64,000 nt of DNA from Thermoplasmatales archaeon (lineage in GTDB: Archaea > Thermoplasmatota > Thermoplasmata > Thermoplasmatales > Thermoplasmataceae). The notes under the pieces were generated by a model that saw nothing but the letters and a program-made list of their open reading frames with translations, was not told the origin of the DNA and did not search any database. The DNA lies in the NCBI GenBank assembly GCA_016806715.1, contig CP060531.1:1473966-1537965 (forward strand), written 5' to 3'. Made by a program: the position numbers and the translations under genes. Shown here one piece after another: positions 54,726 through 63,996 of this stretch (position 1 is its first letter; each line of letters opens with the position of its first letter).

Positions 54726-54893
54726 GTGGTAGTAGAAAAAATTTGTGGGATCTGCAACGAAACATTCCTATGCAACTCTAATGGTCCATGCTGGTGTTCA
54801 GCCTTCCGAGTAAGTAGGGAGAAGCTGGAGTTTCTGTCTATTATGGCACCGGATTGTGTGTGCAGCTCGTGTTTAGGGGAATATACCTCATAA
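54726..54893 (+). CDS. Cysteine-rich CWC-like small protein (55 aa)
   Basis: GTG 54726 opens a 55-codon frame: KICGICNETFLCNSNGPCWC followed by a helix REKLEFLSIMAPDCVCSSCLGEY and a stop at 54891. The pattern C..C...F.C.....CWC, then C.C..CL matches the cysteine-rich CWC family of small, probably zinc-binding proteins of unknown role. Seven of the cysteines lie in CxxC-like pairs. TATTTGAAATAGAC lies about 22 bases upstream. It is isolated between two mobile elements. Confidence 0.72.
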   Translation: MVVEKICGICNETFLCNSNGPCWCSAFRVSREKLEFLSIMAPDCVCSSCLGEYTS

Positions 54894-54907
54894 AGTGTTA
54901 CAATTCC

Positions 54908-55889
54908 TGAACTGTGTTGCATAACCCATGCAATAATTCTTCTTGAAAATATGATGGGTGTTGTCTGTGCAAAACAACAACCCAATTGTTAATGGAAAGA
55001 GAGATAATAAAAGGATATGGTCCCTCTACAACGAATCGCTTGTCAGACGCATGAAGGATATCCTTGATCTCAGGGATATAAGGAATTACAGGCATGATCT
55101 CGGGAAACAGAACAGGAAGAAGAACGGAAGGCCGTATATTATTCCGGATAAGATCATTGAGATCCTGGCACGAATAAGGGCAGTGTTCAACGCTTCCTTC
55201 AGGTCACTGGAATCTTACATGAGGATATTCCAGGAGATTCTCGGAATACCGGGAATCTCTTACTCATCCATATTTCGAAGAATAAGAAAGATCAAAGTGC
55301 CTGAGATTATGAATCCATCCTCCTCCGTTGCAGTAGATTCAACAGGCTTCAAGACAACAATTAGGGGAGACTGGCTGTCCAACAAATGGGCAAAGAAGAG
55401 GAAGGGGTGGATCAAGCTTCATGTCTCTGCAGACACAGAAAGGATCATGGCATCGCGCATCTCCATCACAATGGAGCACAGCCATGATGCCACTCAATTC
55501 ACCAGGCTCATAACTGGATCAGAACAGAGGGTATTTGCAGACAAGGCATATGATTCCAGGAAGATATTCAATATTTTGAGGAATAATGGCAGCGAGGCCA
55601 TTATTCCCCTGAGAAAGAACTTCAGCACATTATCAAGAACATCTCCCCTGAGAGGAAAGACAGCAAGGGAGATCAGGAAGCTGGGAGAGGATCAGTGGAA
55701 AAATATCCATGAATATGGAAGGAGATGGACTGTGGAGATATATTTCTCGGGTCTCAAGAGAGTAATGGGCGAGATAATAAGGGCAAGAAGAACGGATTAC
55801 ATGATCCAGGAAGTGGGACTGAAGGTGCTCTATTACAACATGATGAGGGAAAATACAAGGACATATGGGTAGTTATGCAACACAGTTCA
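54908..55889 (+). mobile_element. Complete IS5-family element
   Basis: 982 bp with perfect 18-base terminal inverted repeats TGAACTGTGTTGCATAAC (54908-54925; complement at 55872-55889). A 5-base direct repeat ATTCC lies on both sides (54903-54907 and 55890-55894). One intact transposase fills the element, whose stop touches the right repeat. Confidence 0.92.
54958..55872 (+). CDS. IS5-family DDE transposase
   Basis: The 304-residue enzyme has a basic helix-rich N-terminus (RKKNGRPYIIPDKIIEILARIR; RSLESYMRIFQEILGIPGISYSSIFRR) and the DDE core: first Asp in SSVAVDSTGFKTTIRGDW, second in RVFADKAYDSRKIF, and the Glu in RRWTVEIYFSGLKRVMGEIIRARR. All three catalytic residues are present and the frame is intact, so it may be active. 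The start is GTG 54958. Confidence 0.92.
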   Translation: MLSVQNNNPIVNGKRDNKRIWSLYNESLVRRMKDILDLRDIRNYRHDLGKQNRKKNGRPYIIPDKIIEILARIRAVFNASFRSLESYMRIFQEILGIPGISYSSIFRRIRKIKVPEIMNPSSSVAVDSTGFKTTIRGDWLSNKWAKKRKGWIKLHVSADTERIMASRISITMEHSHDATQFTRLITGSEQRVFADKAYDSRKIFNILRNNGSEAIIPLRKNFSTLSRTSPLRGKTAREIRKLGEDQWKNIHEYGRRWTVEIYFSGLKRVMGEIIRARRTDYMIQEVGLKVLYYNMMRENTRTYG

Positions 55890-56259
55890 ATTCCTGGCCA
55901 TTTTTTCATAGGCTATATAGTTGAATTGTACCAAAAACTGCTTATGCAAAGTTCTTTTTTTCTGTAATGAATCTATCTGGAACCGAATTTGGAAAGATTA
56001 TATTGAGTTGTGCCGGAACAGTTACCGCGGGCAGCACATTAGAAATTGCAACCAGCATTGCAAATTAAATTACTCCGGCACTACTGAAAGTACCTTGATG
56101 AACCTACGCATATGCTGTAATCAAATGTATAGTTACGGAAAACCCAGACCGCAGATACCTAAGTAACAGGCTCTGGGGAATGGATAAACAGGTCCTTGCT
56201 GAGGAAGGTTGCCAAGGAAAAAGATTTTCTATGATAAAAAATAACGGAGGTAAGGAAAA
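55890..56259. other. Upstream region of the thermopsin gene
   Basis: Contains an eroded 33-codon ORF at 55967-56068 (MNLSGTEFGKII...) without family support and a T-run at 55955-55961. ACGGAGGT at 56245-56252 is a strong ribosome-binding site for the ATG at 56260, unusual in this window of mostly leaderless genes. Confidence 0.45.
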
Positions 56260-59200
56260 ATGAAGTTGCGAAAGTTAGCTGTTCTGTTTCTGGTCATACT
56301 AATATCAGTTTCCTATGTGAGTATAGCCGCTGCTCAGTCAGCTTCATCTGTGGCACCAACTAGGCCTGCAGTGGAAAAGAACCCTTTTCCATATTTTGTG
56401 GACACCTCTGCCATAAACCATGCTCCCAACTCTTCCACATTAACCACCCAATCCAGTGTGAACACTTCACGGCTTTATTCCAGTGAGCCTGCTCCCATGG
56501 GAATCGCTGACTATGGCCTTGGCCCTGGAGGAGTTCCCTATGAGTACACCAGCACGTCGTTTGAGGGCATAATACATATTGCCAATCTCAGCACTTACAA
56601 TTCCAACTTGACTTCTTCATATTACGGTTATCGTTATGGATTGTCATTCCAGCTGAACACGGTGCTCTCCTTTTCGTATAACAGCAATACTTTTGTTTAC
56701 TGGACACAGGACGTGGCATTTTTGAATACATCGAACCACAGCCTGTACATAATTGACAACGTTTGGAATTTCACGGCACCAAATTCCAAAATTCTCCATT
56801 CAACAATAAAAGGAAGCGGCCAGGTAAATACTACAAAGGGATTTTATTTTTATATTGGTGGAAGTCCCAGCGGAAGTCAATCCAGCCCCATATATCCTAC
56901 AACTCTAGAGCTGAGGATTAACGCAACTAGCTCATCAGGTGTTCCCGGAATATCATTCCAGTATAATACAGGGTCTGGTTGGATTACATTTGACAGTCCA
57001 ACGTTTACCTTTGCGAAAGGAGCTACAAAACCGTATTTTGTGGTAAATGGAAACTCATATACGCCTATTGGTAACTTCTATGACTCGGAACTGATCCTAG
57101 GGGGACCTGCAGGTAGTTCACAGACACGAGCAAATGTTTCGAACGTTGACCTTTCGCTGCTTTACTGGAACGACCACAACTACCAGTCCGTAGAGAATGC
57201 CTACAATCACGGCAGTGATACAGCTGAGGGAATTAGTAATGTAAAGGTGTCAGAAAGTTCCCTTAACAATAACGGGTCAATTTATGCAAACGTTGGTACC
57301 GGAAATGGAGTGCTCCAAATGTTGTATAGCCGTTCCAATGTAGCCATCCTGAATGTTTCCGTACCTCTTGCAACACATGGAACTCTTTTCGTTAATGGTA
57401 CTCCACACTATTTTACAGGGTCAGATGTGAACGTGACACTGATACCGGGTACTTACTCAATTACCGTGGAATCTACGACAGGCAATTACAACCTTGGCGA
57501 CTTGTCCCTGACCGCTGGTGAATATAGCAGCCTGTCAACGGAAAATGTTTATTCTGTGACTTTCACGGAGAGTATACTTCCCCCTGGTACCCAATGGTTC
57601 GTAAACGTTTCCGGAGTTGGGAGTTACTCATCGTATTCGTCCAGTATACTGGCAGTTTTGCCAAACGGAACCTATGAATATACCGTTAGCACAATGGATA
57701 AGGATTACTTCAATCATACATATTCATCCATAAAAATTGAAGGATCCAATCAGTCGATCAATGTTGTATTCGAGCCATACCTATATGATGTAAAATTCAT
57801 TGAGTCCGGTCTTCCATCATCCACATCCTGGACGGTGTTCTTTGATAACTACGCCCTCAATACTTCCCAGAGTGACCAGATAGGTTTCAGGGCAATTAAT
57901 GGAACTTACGATTTTGGAATCCAGATAGTCATCGGATACGCCTCCAACGTGATCACCGGAACCGTAACGATAGATGGTGCCAGTTCTACTAGCATGATTT
58001 CATTTTCCCCAGCAAAGTATTACAATGTCACCTTCATTGAGAAAGGCCTGAAGAGCGGCATGAAATGGTACCTGAACCTTACAAACGGGCAATCTGAAAA
58101 TAGCACATCCACAAGTATAACCTATGAAATGCCCAATGGTACCTACAGCTATTACGATTCAGCAGGTATAGAATACTCCACCAGTTACGGGCAGGTCGAG
58201 GTCGCTGGAAAAGACATGAATAAGACCCTTAACTTCATCGAACTAGGCTTGCTGAAAATCAATGTAGTTCAGAATCAAACCAGGCTCAGCCTGAACGGAA
58301 ATAACCTTGGCCTGATCGGTTTGGAATTCTCTAAATATATCCTGCCAGGAAATTATACGCTTTCTGATGCACTTAGTGGTTACCAACCCTTCACAGATTA
58401 CTTCACAGTTGTCTCAGGAAAGAATACGTCAATATCCATTGACCTGAAACCTATTACCTTCTATGGATACCTTGCGGGTACGATCTCACCGGGTAACGCT
58501 ACTATAGAGGCGAATGGATACTTAATTCCGGTTGTAAACGGTTCATTCAATGCAATCCTGCAACCTGGAACCTATTATGTCACGGTATTCGAGAAGGGAT
58601 ACAGGAGCGTTGAATTTTCAGTCTCTATTTCCTTACTGCAGACAAGTGTGCATAATGTATCACTTACCCCGTCCTCGTCGGTAGAAGTATATGGTTTTGT
58701 GAACCCGGCGCAGGCTTCGGTTGTGGTCCAGAACATGACTGCATATGTTAATTCCAGCGGATATTACTTCCTGTGGGTAGAGCCAGGTATTTACAACATT
58801 TCAGTATATTCTCCTGGCTACCTTCCCTATTCAAAGCTGGTAAACATAACGTCGGAATATGAAGAGAATTTCACTTTGAAAGCAGAGCCTGGAGTAACGT
58901 CGGAGGAAAATTCAAGCGGCATGACCGCCATTGGATTTGGTCTTAAGGTAGGAAACCTCAGCATATCAAACGGAATTATAAGCGTGACTTATTACGGCTT
59001 ATCAGGAAACGGATCCCTGATAATCACAGTTCCCTATAGTTCGCTTGAAGGGGTTAACATTTCTGAACTTTTACATAGTAGGGTTTATATTGGAAGCCAG
59101 CCATATTCGAATTTCTCTGTTCTCGTATCATCTAATCACACCATAATCCTTTATGTATGGGGACTCGACGGTGATCCACAAATATCATGGCTTTACTCCC

Positions 59201-59307
59201 CGGGGGCAAGCCTCAATGACAGGAATCCAGTTCTTGACTACGTTGTGGTTGCAGTCCTACTGATCGCAATAGTGGGAATAGGTATTGTCTTACGGCGCAG
59301 GAAGTAG
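56260..59307 (+). CDS. Giant thermopsin-family (A5) acid protease, surface-anchored
   Basis: Signal peptide KLAVLFLVILISVSYVSIAAAQS, then a thermopsin domain (about residues 75-400): PAPMGIADYGLGPGGVPYEYTSTSFEG, YGLSFQLNTVLSF, FVYWTQDVAFLNTS, LYIIDNVWNFTAP, SQTRANVSNVDLSLLYWN. Thermopsins cut proteins at acid pH outside the cell. The C-terminal 600 residues are repeats: about four of the YxVTFxExGLPxGTxW type and PEGA-like beta units (YGYLAGTISPGNATIEANG, GSFNAILQPGTYYVTVFEKGY). Dozens of N-glycosylation sites occur. The end is a membrane helix VVVAVLLIAIVGIGIVL followed by RRRK, anchoring it to the cell. Confidence 0.9.
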   Translation: MKLRKLAVLFLVILISVSYVSIAAAQSASSVAPTRPAVEKNPFPYFVDTSAINHAPNSSTLTTQSSVNTSRLYSSEPAPMGIADYGLGPGGVPYEYTSTSFEGIIHIANLSTYNSNLTSSYYGYRYGLSFQLNTVLSFSYNSNTFVYWTQDVAFLNTSNHSLYIIDNVWNFTAPNSKILHSTIKGSGQVNTTKGFYFYIGGSPSGSQSSPIYPTTLELRINATSSSGVPGISFQYNTGSGWITFDSPTFTFAKGATKPYFVVNGNSYTPIGNFYDSELILGGPAGSSQTRANVSNVDLSLLYWNDHNYQSVENAYNHGSDTAEGISNVKVSESSLNNNGSIYANVGTGNGVLQMLYSRSNVAILNVSVPLATHGTLFVNGTPHYFTGSDVNVTLIPGTYSITVESTTGNYNLGDLSLTAGEYSSLSTENVYSVTFTESILPPGTQWFVNVSGVGSYSSYSSSILAVLPNGTYEYTVSTMDKDYFNHTYSSIKIEGSNQSINVVFEPYLYDVKFIESGLPSSTSWTVFFDNYALNTSQSDQIGFRAINGTYDFGIQIVIGYASNVITGTVTIDGASSTSMISFSPAKYYNVTFIEKGLKSGMKWYLNLTNGQSENSTSTSITYEMPNGTYSYYDSAGIEYSTSYGQVEVAGKDMNKTLNFIELGLLKINVVQNQTRLSLNGNNLGLIGLEFSKYILPGNYTLSDALSGYQPFTDYFTVVSGKNTSISIDLKPITFYGYLAGTISPGNATIEANGYLIPVVNGSFNAILQPGTYYVTVFEKGYRSVEFSVSISLLQTSVHNVSLTPSSSVEVYGFVNPAQASVVVQNMTAYVNSSGYYFLWVEPGIYNISVYSPGYLPYSKLVNITSEYEENFTLKAEPGVTSEENSSGMTAIGFGLKVGNLSISNGIISVTYYGLSGNGSLIITVPYSSLEGVNISELLHSRVYIGSQPYSNFSVLVSSNHTIILYVWGLDGDPQISWLYSPGASLNDRNPVLDYVVVAVLLIAIVGIGIVLRRRK

Positions 59308-59320
59308 TCTCAGGAATTGA

Positions 59321-61006
59321 TCAGTTGGAGGTTATAGTCCTCCTGATCCTCTCGAATAGGTAATATGAAAAAATCATCATTGAAAATGCACTAAAACCGT
59401 GTTTCCTTGACCAGTCTATTTCCTTTACCAGGTAGGTAAGGTGCTTGCTTTTGTCACTCTGTGGGGTATATTTTTCACCATTCATGTAATTCAGTATATT
59501 GTTTATGATTCTCTTTCCGTTTGCAGAATCGATGTAACCCATCTTGCTTCCGGATTCAACCATCCTGATCCCCGACTTGTAGGTAGCTTCAACCATGTCA
59601 CTCCTGCTCATCCACTTGGTTTCATAATTCAGAAAATCTTCCCATGATTTGCCGCGATCCAGAAGGTTGTAGTAATCCATTATCCCATGGGCGTTTATTT
59701 TGAATCCATATCTTTCAGGCATCTCGTAAAATAACGATCCCGGGTCGAGAAATGGTGTGAGAGGGGATATGAAGCCGTAGACTGGCATTCTTTCTGACGA
59801 ATATTTCCCTATAACCGACTCAAGATAATCCGTATCGGCCATCACGCTTTCCTTGGTTTGCAAGGGCAACCCTATCGAGAAATATATGTCAAATTTTCTC
59901 GCTCCATGTTTGGCTGCATTGGATATTGATCTTTCCAGGTCCTGGTTTGTGTAGTACCTTCCCGTCTCATTCCTGATATTCTGGTCAGACGAGTCAGGCG
60001 ATATTTCACAGGCATAGTCAGGAACATATTTGGCTAAACTTGAGAAATACTCTTCCGGCGGCGGGACAAAATATTCAGTCAACAGGGGGAGATCAATACC
60101 TCTATCCTTGAATGCTTCAAAAAGCGAGGTATAATACTTCTCACCGGTTGCGTTGATGTCGCCGGCAAGAAACACGGGTGAATTTATGGTGTCCTGTACC
60201 CCTTCCAGTTCTAGGGCTATTGTTTCCGGGGACCTCTTGGCGGGCGAAATACCATAATAGTTGTTTCTATAGGCAAAATTGGAACCTCCGCAGAAACCGC
60301 AGTTGAATTGGCAACCATGTTGTATGATCGTCATACCGACAGGATTTGTTATCCATGAGTAATAGGGAAGGTGTCCTTTTATGTCGTGGTAGATAATTGA
60401 ATTCCTGACAAGTGTCTTGTAGTCAATGAAGACCCTGGAAATCGCTTCAGGATCTACCGACCTGGGATTTTTCCTTATTGAGGAATTTTCCCTGTATACA
60501 AGGTTCGGAATGTTGTCCAGTCGTTTTCCGTTTTCAACGGCATCCGCAAGTTTCATCACCTGGTCTTCCACAAAGTCACCAGCAAGAACAAAATCTACAT
60601 TCTGGTTGTTTTTCAGGATGTCCTCCGCAAAATAGGTAGATGAAAAACCGCCAAAAAGAATCTTGGATTCCGGGTGAATCTTCCTTATGAGCTTTGAAAC
60701 CTCAAATGCACCATGAACGTGGGGCAGCCAGTGAAGGTCAATACCGAATATGTCTGCCTCTATTTTTTTCAGGTAAACCTCCGCATCAAATTTCTTGCTG
60801 GAGAGCATGAGAACTGCAAGGTTGGATATTCTTGCCGAATACCCGTTCCTAGTCAGGTATGACAGCATGCTTATGAATCCCGCAGGATACATTTCAAAAA
60901 CTGGAGTGGACGGGACCACATCACTGATAGGTCCCTCCTTCAGGTTACGTTTCCTGAAGTCATATATGCTTGGTGCATGGACAAAACAAACATTAACAGA
61001 CCTCAT
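59321..61006 (-). CDS. B12-binding-domain radical SAM protein (Ta0216-like)
   Basis: Residues 1-160 form a cobalamin-binding-like Rossmann domain (PAGFISMLSYLTRNGYSARI, DIFGIDLHWLPHVHGA, KILFGGFSSTYFAEDIL, VDFVLAGDFVED). Residues 225-450 are the radical SAM core with the 4Fe-4S ligands C232, C236 and C239 (QHGCQFNCGFCGGS). The full C-terminus is family specific. The arrangement matches a subfamily I remember from Thermoplasma acidophilum (Ta0216). Reaction unknown; enzymes of this architecture do methylations and carbon-carbon bond formation, including archaeal lipid ring formation. It faces the thermopsin gene tail to tail. Confidence 0.85.
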   Translation of the reverse strand: MRSVNVCFVHAPSIYDFRKRNLKEGPISDVVPSTPVFEMYPAGFISMLSYLTRNGYSARISNLAVLMLSSKKFDAEVYLKKIEADIFGIDLHWLPHVHGAFEVSKLIRKIHPESKILFGGFSSTYFAEDILKNNQNVDFVLAGDFVEDQVMKLADAVENGKRLDNIPNLVYRENSSIRKNPRSVDPEAISRVFIDYKTLVRNSIIYHDIKGHLPYYSWITNPVGMTIIQHGCQFNCGFCGGSNFAYRNNYYGISPAKRSPETIALELEGVQDTINSPVFLAGDINATGEKYYTSLFEAFKDRGIDLPLLTEYFVPPPEEYFSSLAKYVPDYACEISPDSSDQNIRNETGRYYTNQDLERSISNAAKHGARKFDIYFSIGLPLQTKESVMADTDYLESVIGKYSSERMPVYGFISPLTPFLDPGSLFYEMPERYGFKINAHGIMDYYNLLDRGKSWEDFLNYETKWMSRSDMVEATYKSGIRMVESGSKMGYIDSANGKRIINNILNYMNGEKYTPQSDKSKHLTYLVKEIDWSRKHGFSAFSMMIFSYYLFERIRRTITSN

Positions 61007-61214
61007 TTATTCCAATACTCTATTCCTGTTAATAACTTAAATTTTGATCCCAATATGTTTACACATTCATCATGCACCTTTTAAACAGATTAAGCGACCC
61101 GAAATAGACAGATTTTCCGTGAATATACGCTATTTGTTGATAATCATGGTAGACGTATTTTCGGAAAGATTTATTTATTATGTATTTATGAAGAAAAGCA
61201 ATAGTTGGATTATA

Positions 61215-62024
61215 ATGGATTCCAAAAAAGATGAAAAGGTAGACAATGACAAAAGGAAGCTGCTGAAACTTTTTGGGCTGTCTGCTGGCGCCTTAGCGAT
61301 AGGATCACTCTCCGCAGAGAGATTCTTTGTTCCGCAATCCCGTAACCAGCCGGTTTTGTCATCTTATCCACGGGCTATACTTGTAGATCCGGAGGATAAT
61401 CCAATACTCGCCAGCCAGATCCCGTACGCAAACGAGAGTACGAGTTCATACCCAATCATGGTCTTCAACTACCCGCTTCAGGACGAACCAAACATACTGG
61501 TCCGCCTGAGAGGTATTACCATTCCTGGTGGGGTTGGACCCAACAGTGATATCACGGCATACAGTGGGATATGCCAGCATCTCGGATGCATAGCTCCACT
61601 GATGAGATACAACCCCGCAAAGAATATACCGTTCGAGGCGAAACTTATAGGGTATACGCCAGAGAACTGGCCCTCCTATGGACTTATTTACTGCAAGTGC
61701 CACGGCAGCCAGTATGATCCCACGAAGGGTCACGATAACCTCTACAACAATGGACCCGCGCCAAGCCCTGCAAATCATTCCTTGCCCCAGGTTACCCTTG
61801 AATATGAACCTTCCACAGATTACATATATGCCACTGGAATGAATTCCTTAAATGCTGTAATAAGAACGCACCTTTGGCAACCCAATGGTGAAACGTATGG
61901 ATCCGAGGTTCAGGAGGAAAATCTATCCGGTGGAACAGCGCTCACATTATACCAGGGAAGCACGTCATTGTACAAAGCGACAGTTGTCTCAAGCTCAAAT
62001 GGACCGTGGCCTGGAAACTACTAA
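61215..62024 (+). CDS. Rieske iron-sulfur protein
   Basis: Electron carrier of a quinol-oxidising bc-type complex. From ATG 61215: basic N-terminus DKRKLLKLFGLSAGALAIGS (membrane anchor, Tat-like), and a Rieske domain with C120-x-H122..C125 (ICQHLGC) and C160-x-C162-H163 (YCKCHGSQYDP), which gives the 2Fe-2S ligands and the disulfide. Between and after the two loops are insertions found in archaeal Rieske proteins (PAPSPANHSLPQ). 269 residues; ATG 61188 is an alternative. First gene of a cytochrome b operon. Confidence 0.95.
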   Translation: MDSKKDEKVDNDKRKLLKLFGLSAGALAIGSLSAERFFVPQSRNQPVLSSYPRAILVDPEDNPILASQIPYANESTSSYPIMVFNYPLQDEPNILVRLRGITIPGGVGPNSDITAYSGICQHLGCIAPLMRYNPAKNIPFEAKLIGYTPENWPSYGLIYCKCHGSQYDPTKGHDNLYNNGPAPSPANHSLPQVTLEYEPSTDYIYATGMNSLNAVIRTHLWQPNGETYGSEVQEENLSGGTALTLYQGSTSLYKATVVSSSNGPWPGNY

Positions 62025-62036
62025 TGAGGAATACTG

Positions 62037-63230
62037 ATGGATGAAAAAAACGACTATAACCTGATAAATGCGCTGGAGGAGGATGAATCACCACCCGGCT
62101 CATACAAGATTTCTCTGCGTTCGGTAACTAAAAAGGAATTCAGGATAGATTACTGGACTGGGTCGTTCCTGATGACCTGCCTGATCTATCTCGCTGTTTC
62201 GGGTATCCTACTGTTCTATTATTTTCAACAGGGTAACCCATATGGATCAACACAGGAAATAATCAATGGCGTATATTTTGGGCGGCTCCTCCTGACATCG
62301 CACCTGTTCATGGCTTACGCCATGGTGATTATAGTATACGTGCACATGTTCAGGAATTACTTCGTTGGAGCTTATAAGGGAAGATTCAGGTGGCTTCAGT
62401 GGATGCTTGGAGTACTGCTGTTCATACTTGTATATGTAGAGGCAGTGCTGGGATACCTTCTTTCTGAAACTTACATAGGAGTTTCTGCCTTGCACGTTAT
62501 GGAGCTTCTTGTGGAGGAGAGTGTTATAGGCAGGCTAATGCCGGCACTTTCCAACTGGCTCATTGCCCTGCTCATCGGGAATGCCTCCACTGCATCTACC
62601 GTCGGGCATCTTCTTGCACTGCATGTTGCAATCATCGGCGGTCTGATATTGCTTATAGCTTTCCTGCATTTCTTCCTCTTCGAGAAGTCTGGTCCGTTCA
62701 ACCTTTCCGATAAGAAGGAAAAGAAAGTGGAGAAGAAATACTATCCATGGTACCCGGTCAACCTCATCTATACTGTTTTCACATCACTGATATTCATTGC
62801 AATAATCCTAATGTTTTCAGCATTTTTCATGCAGGTTCTTCCACCGGCATACGGTTCTCTTTTATACGGTCTTACCCCTTTTCCTGATTGGTACATAATG
62901 CCGGTTTACAAGCTCATGGATCTTGCAGGATATGGCCTGACAACGGGAGGTGTTCCTCTTGTGACCTTTTTCTTCATTTCTCTTCTTTTCATACCATTTA
63001 TCGATCGCTACAAATCTAAGGGGGCATTGGAGAGGCCAATGATAACTGTATTCGGTGTTTTCTATATTATAGCTCTATTCGTAATGGGTCTATGGGGTTA
63101 TTCCCAGCCCGGTCTTACACAGACCCGCCTTCTAACCATGGCGATGTGGTGGGGCATAACAATGGTATCTGTCTTAACGGTATATGCCATGAGATTTGCT
63201 AAAAGGGATCTGGTGAAACATGAAAATTAA
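62037..63230 (+). CDS. Cytochrome b (bc-complex type)
   Basis: Membrane diheme subunit that oxidises quinol with the Rieske partner. The heme ligands pair as H89-x13-H103 (TSHLFMAYAMVIIVYVHMF) and H196-x14-H211 (LHVAIIGGLILLIAFLHFF), with H191 nearby; x14 in the second pair is like cytochrome b6. The Qo motif PEWY appears as PDWY (283-286) in FPDWYIMPVYKLM. About nine helices over 397 residues, N- and C-terminal parts fused. It begins 12 bases after the Rieske gene. Confidence 0.93.
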   Translation: MDEKNDYNLINALEEDESPPGSYKISLRSVTKKEFRIDYWTGSFLMTCLIYLAVSGILLFYYFQQGNPYGSTQEIINGVYFGRLLLTSHLFMAYAMVIIVYVHMFRNYFVGAYKGRFRWLQWMLGVLLFILVYVEAVLGYLLSETYIGVSALHVMELLVEESVIGRLMPALSNWLIALLIGNASTASTVGHLLALHVAIIGGLILLIAFLHFFLFEKSGPFNLSDKKEKKVEKKYYPWYPVNLIYTVFTSLIFIAIILMFSAFFMQVLPPAYGSLLYGLTPFPDWYIMPVYKLMDLAGYGLTTGGVPLVTFFFISLLFIPFIDRYKSKGALERPMITVFGVFYIIALFVMGLWGYSQPGLTQTRLLTMAMWWGITMVSVLTVYAMRFAKRDLVKHEN

Positions 63231-63414
63231 TTTTATCCTTTACCTGATTGTGGCGATACAGTTCGTTATTGCCATAGCAATGTGGTACGTTTCCATTACT
63301 GCTATGAATAATTACGAAACTATATGGACGGTGCTTCTCTCACTCAATCTTATTCTCATGTCCCTGTTGTTTCTTGTTTTCCTAAGGCATGAGGGGGTGT
63401 TCTCACGAGATTAA
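63220..63414 (+). CDS. Small membrane protein of the bc operon (64 aa)
   Basis: Two membrane helices: INFILYLIVAIQFVIAIAMWYVSITAM and TIWTVLLSLNLILMSLLFLVFLRHEG. No family recognised. It overlaps the cytochrome b 3' end by 11 bases and is followed at once by another membrane protein, so it is probably an accessory subunit of the complex. Confidence 0.75.
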   Translation: MKINFILYLIVAIQFVIAIAMWYVSITAMNNYETIWTVLLSLNLILMSLLFLVFLRHEGVFSRD

Positions 63415-63416
63415 AA

Positions 63417-63752
63417 ATGAGTTCTCTGTCATCGTACTACACATCAATGATAGTATACATGGTGGCCGCAGTTCCACTTATACTGTACGGGCTTGTGGTC
63501 AAGCCAATAGCAAATCTGTATAATGAGCCGATATCAACCATGGTTTCCCCGGTTTTCGGAAATTATGCAAATTACCTTAACGGACTCTTCTTCATCTCGG
63601 TAGCACTGGTGTCGCTTTCACTGTTTTTCTTCATCGTATCATGGTATGGTGCGAGCAGGGCTGGAAAGAGTTTTTCCACTGCCACCAAGGCACTGCCGAT
63701 CATTCTGTTTGCTTTCGCATACATACTTCTGGGGGTGTCTGGACTTGCCTGA
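63417..63752 (+). CDS. Membrane protein of the bc operon (111 aa)
   Basis: Three membrane helices: IVYMVAAVPLILYGLVV, LNGLFFISVALVSLSLFFFIVSWYG and ALPIILFAFAYILLGVSGLA. The middle loop contains PVFGNYANYLNG. Not recognised, but operon position suggests a subunit of the quinol-oxidising complex. It starts two bases after the previous stop. Confidence 0.75.
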   Translation: MSSLSSYYTSMIVYMVAAVPLILYGLVVKPIANLYNEPISTMVSPVFGNYANYLNGLFFISVALVSLSLFFFIVSWYGASRAGKSFSTATKALPIILFAFAYILLGVSGLA

Positions 63753-63996
63753 GAATAAAGTCGACATGGTATCCAGGGTAAAATCGGTGTATAGGGAAAA
63801 CAGGAGAGATGTAATCATCATCATAATCGGCCTTGTATTCCTGATTGTGTCCGTCCCGACTTTCCTGTTTTACAATATTTTTCCGACAATAAGCAGCGAA
63901 ATCGGGCCGCACCAGATCAGCAGCTGGCTTTCTGTAACTTTCTCGTTCATCGGGTTCGGGATGATCCTTTTCGGTATGGGAAAATTGGATATCTGA
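63745..63996 (+). CDS. Membrane protein of the bc operon (83 aa)
   Basis: TTG 63745 has GGGGGTG (63730-63737) at proper distance and overlaps the previous stop, giving LPENKVDMVSRVKSVYREN first; ATG 63766 is the alternative. Two helices follow: DVIIIIIGLVFLIVSVPTFLFYNIF and WLSVTFSFIGFGMILFGMG. Not recognised. The stop is just before the window edge, and the operon may continue. Confidence 0.7.
   Translation: MPENKVDMVSRVKSVYRENRRDVIIIIIGLVFLIVSVPTFLFYNIFPTISSEIGPHQISSWLSVTFSFIGFGMILFGMGKLDI

Noticed and set aside
55967-56068. 33-codon frame upstream of thermopsin
   Set aside because: No ribosome site, TATA box or family support; likely chance.
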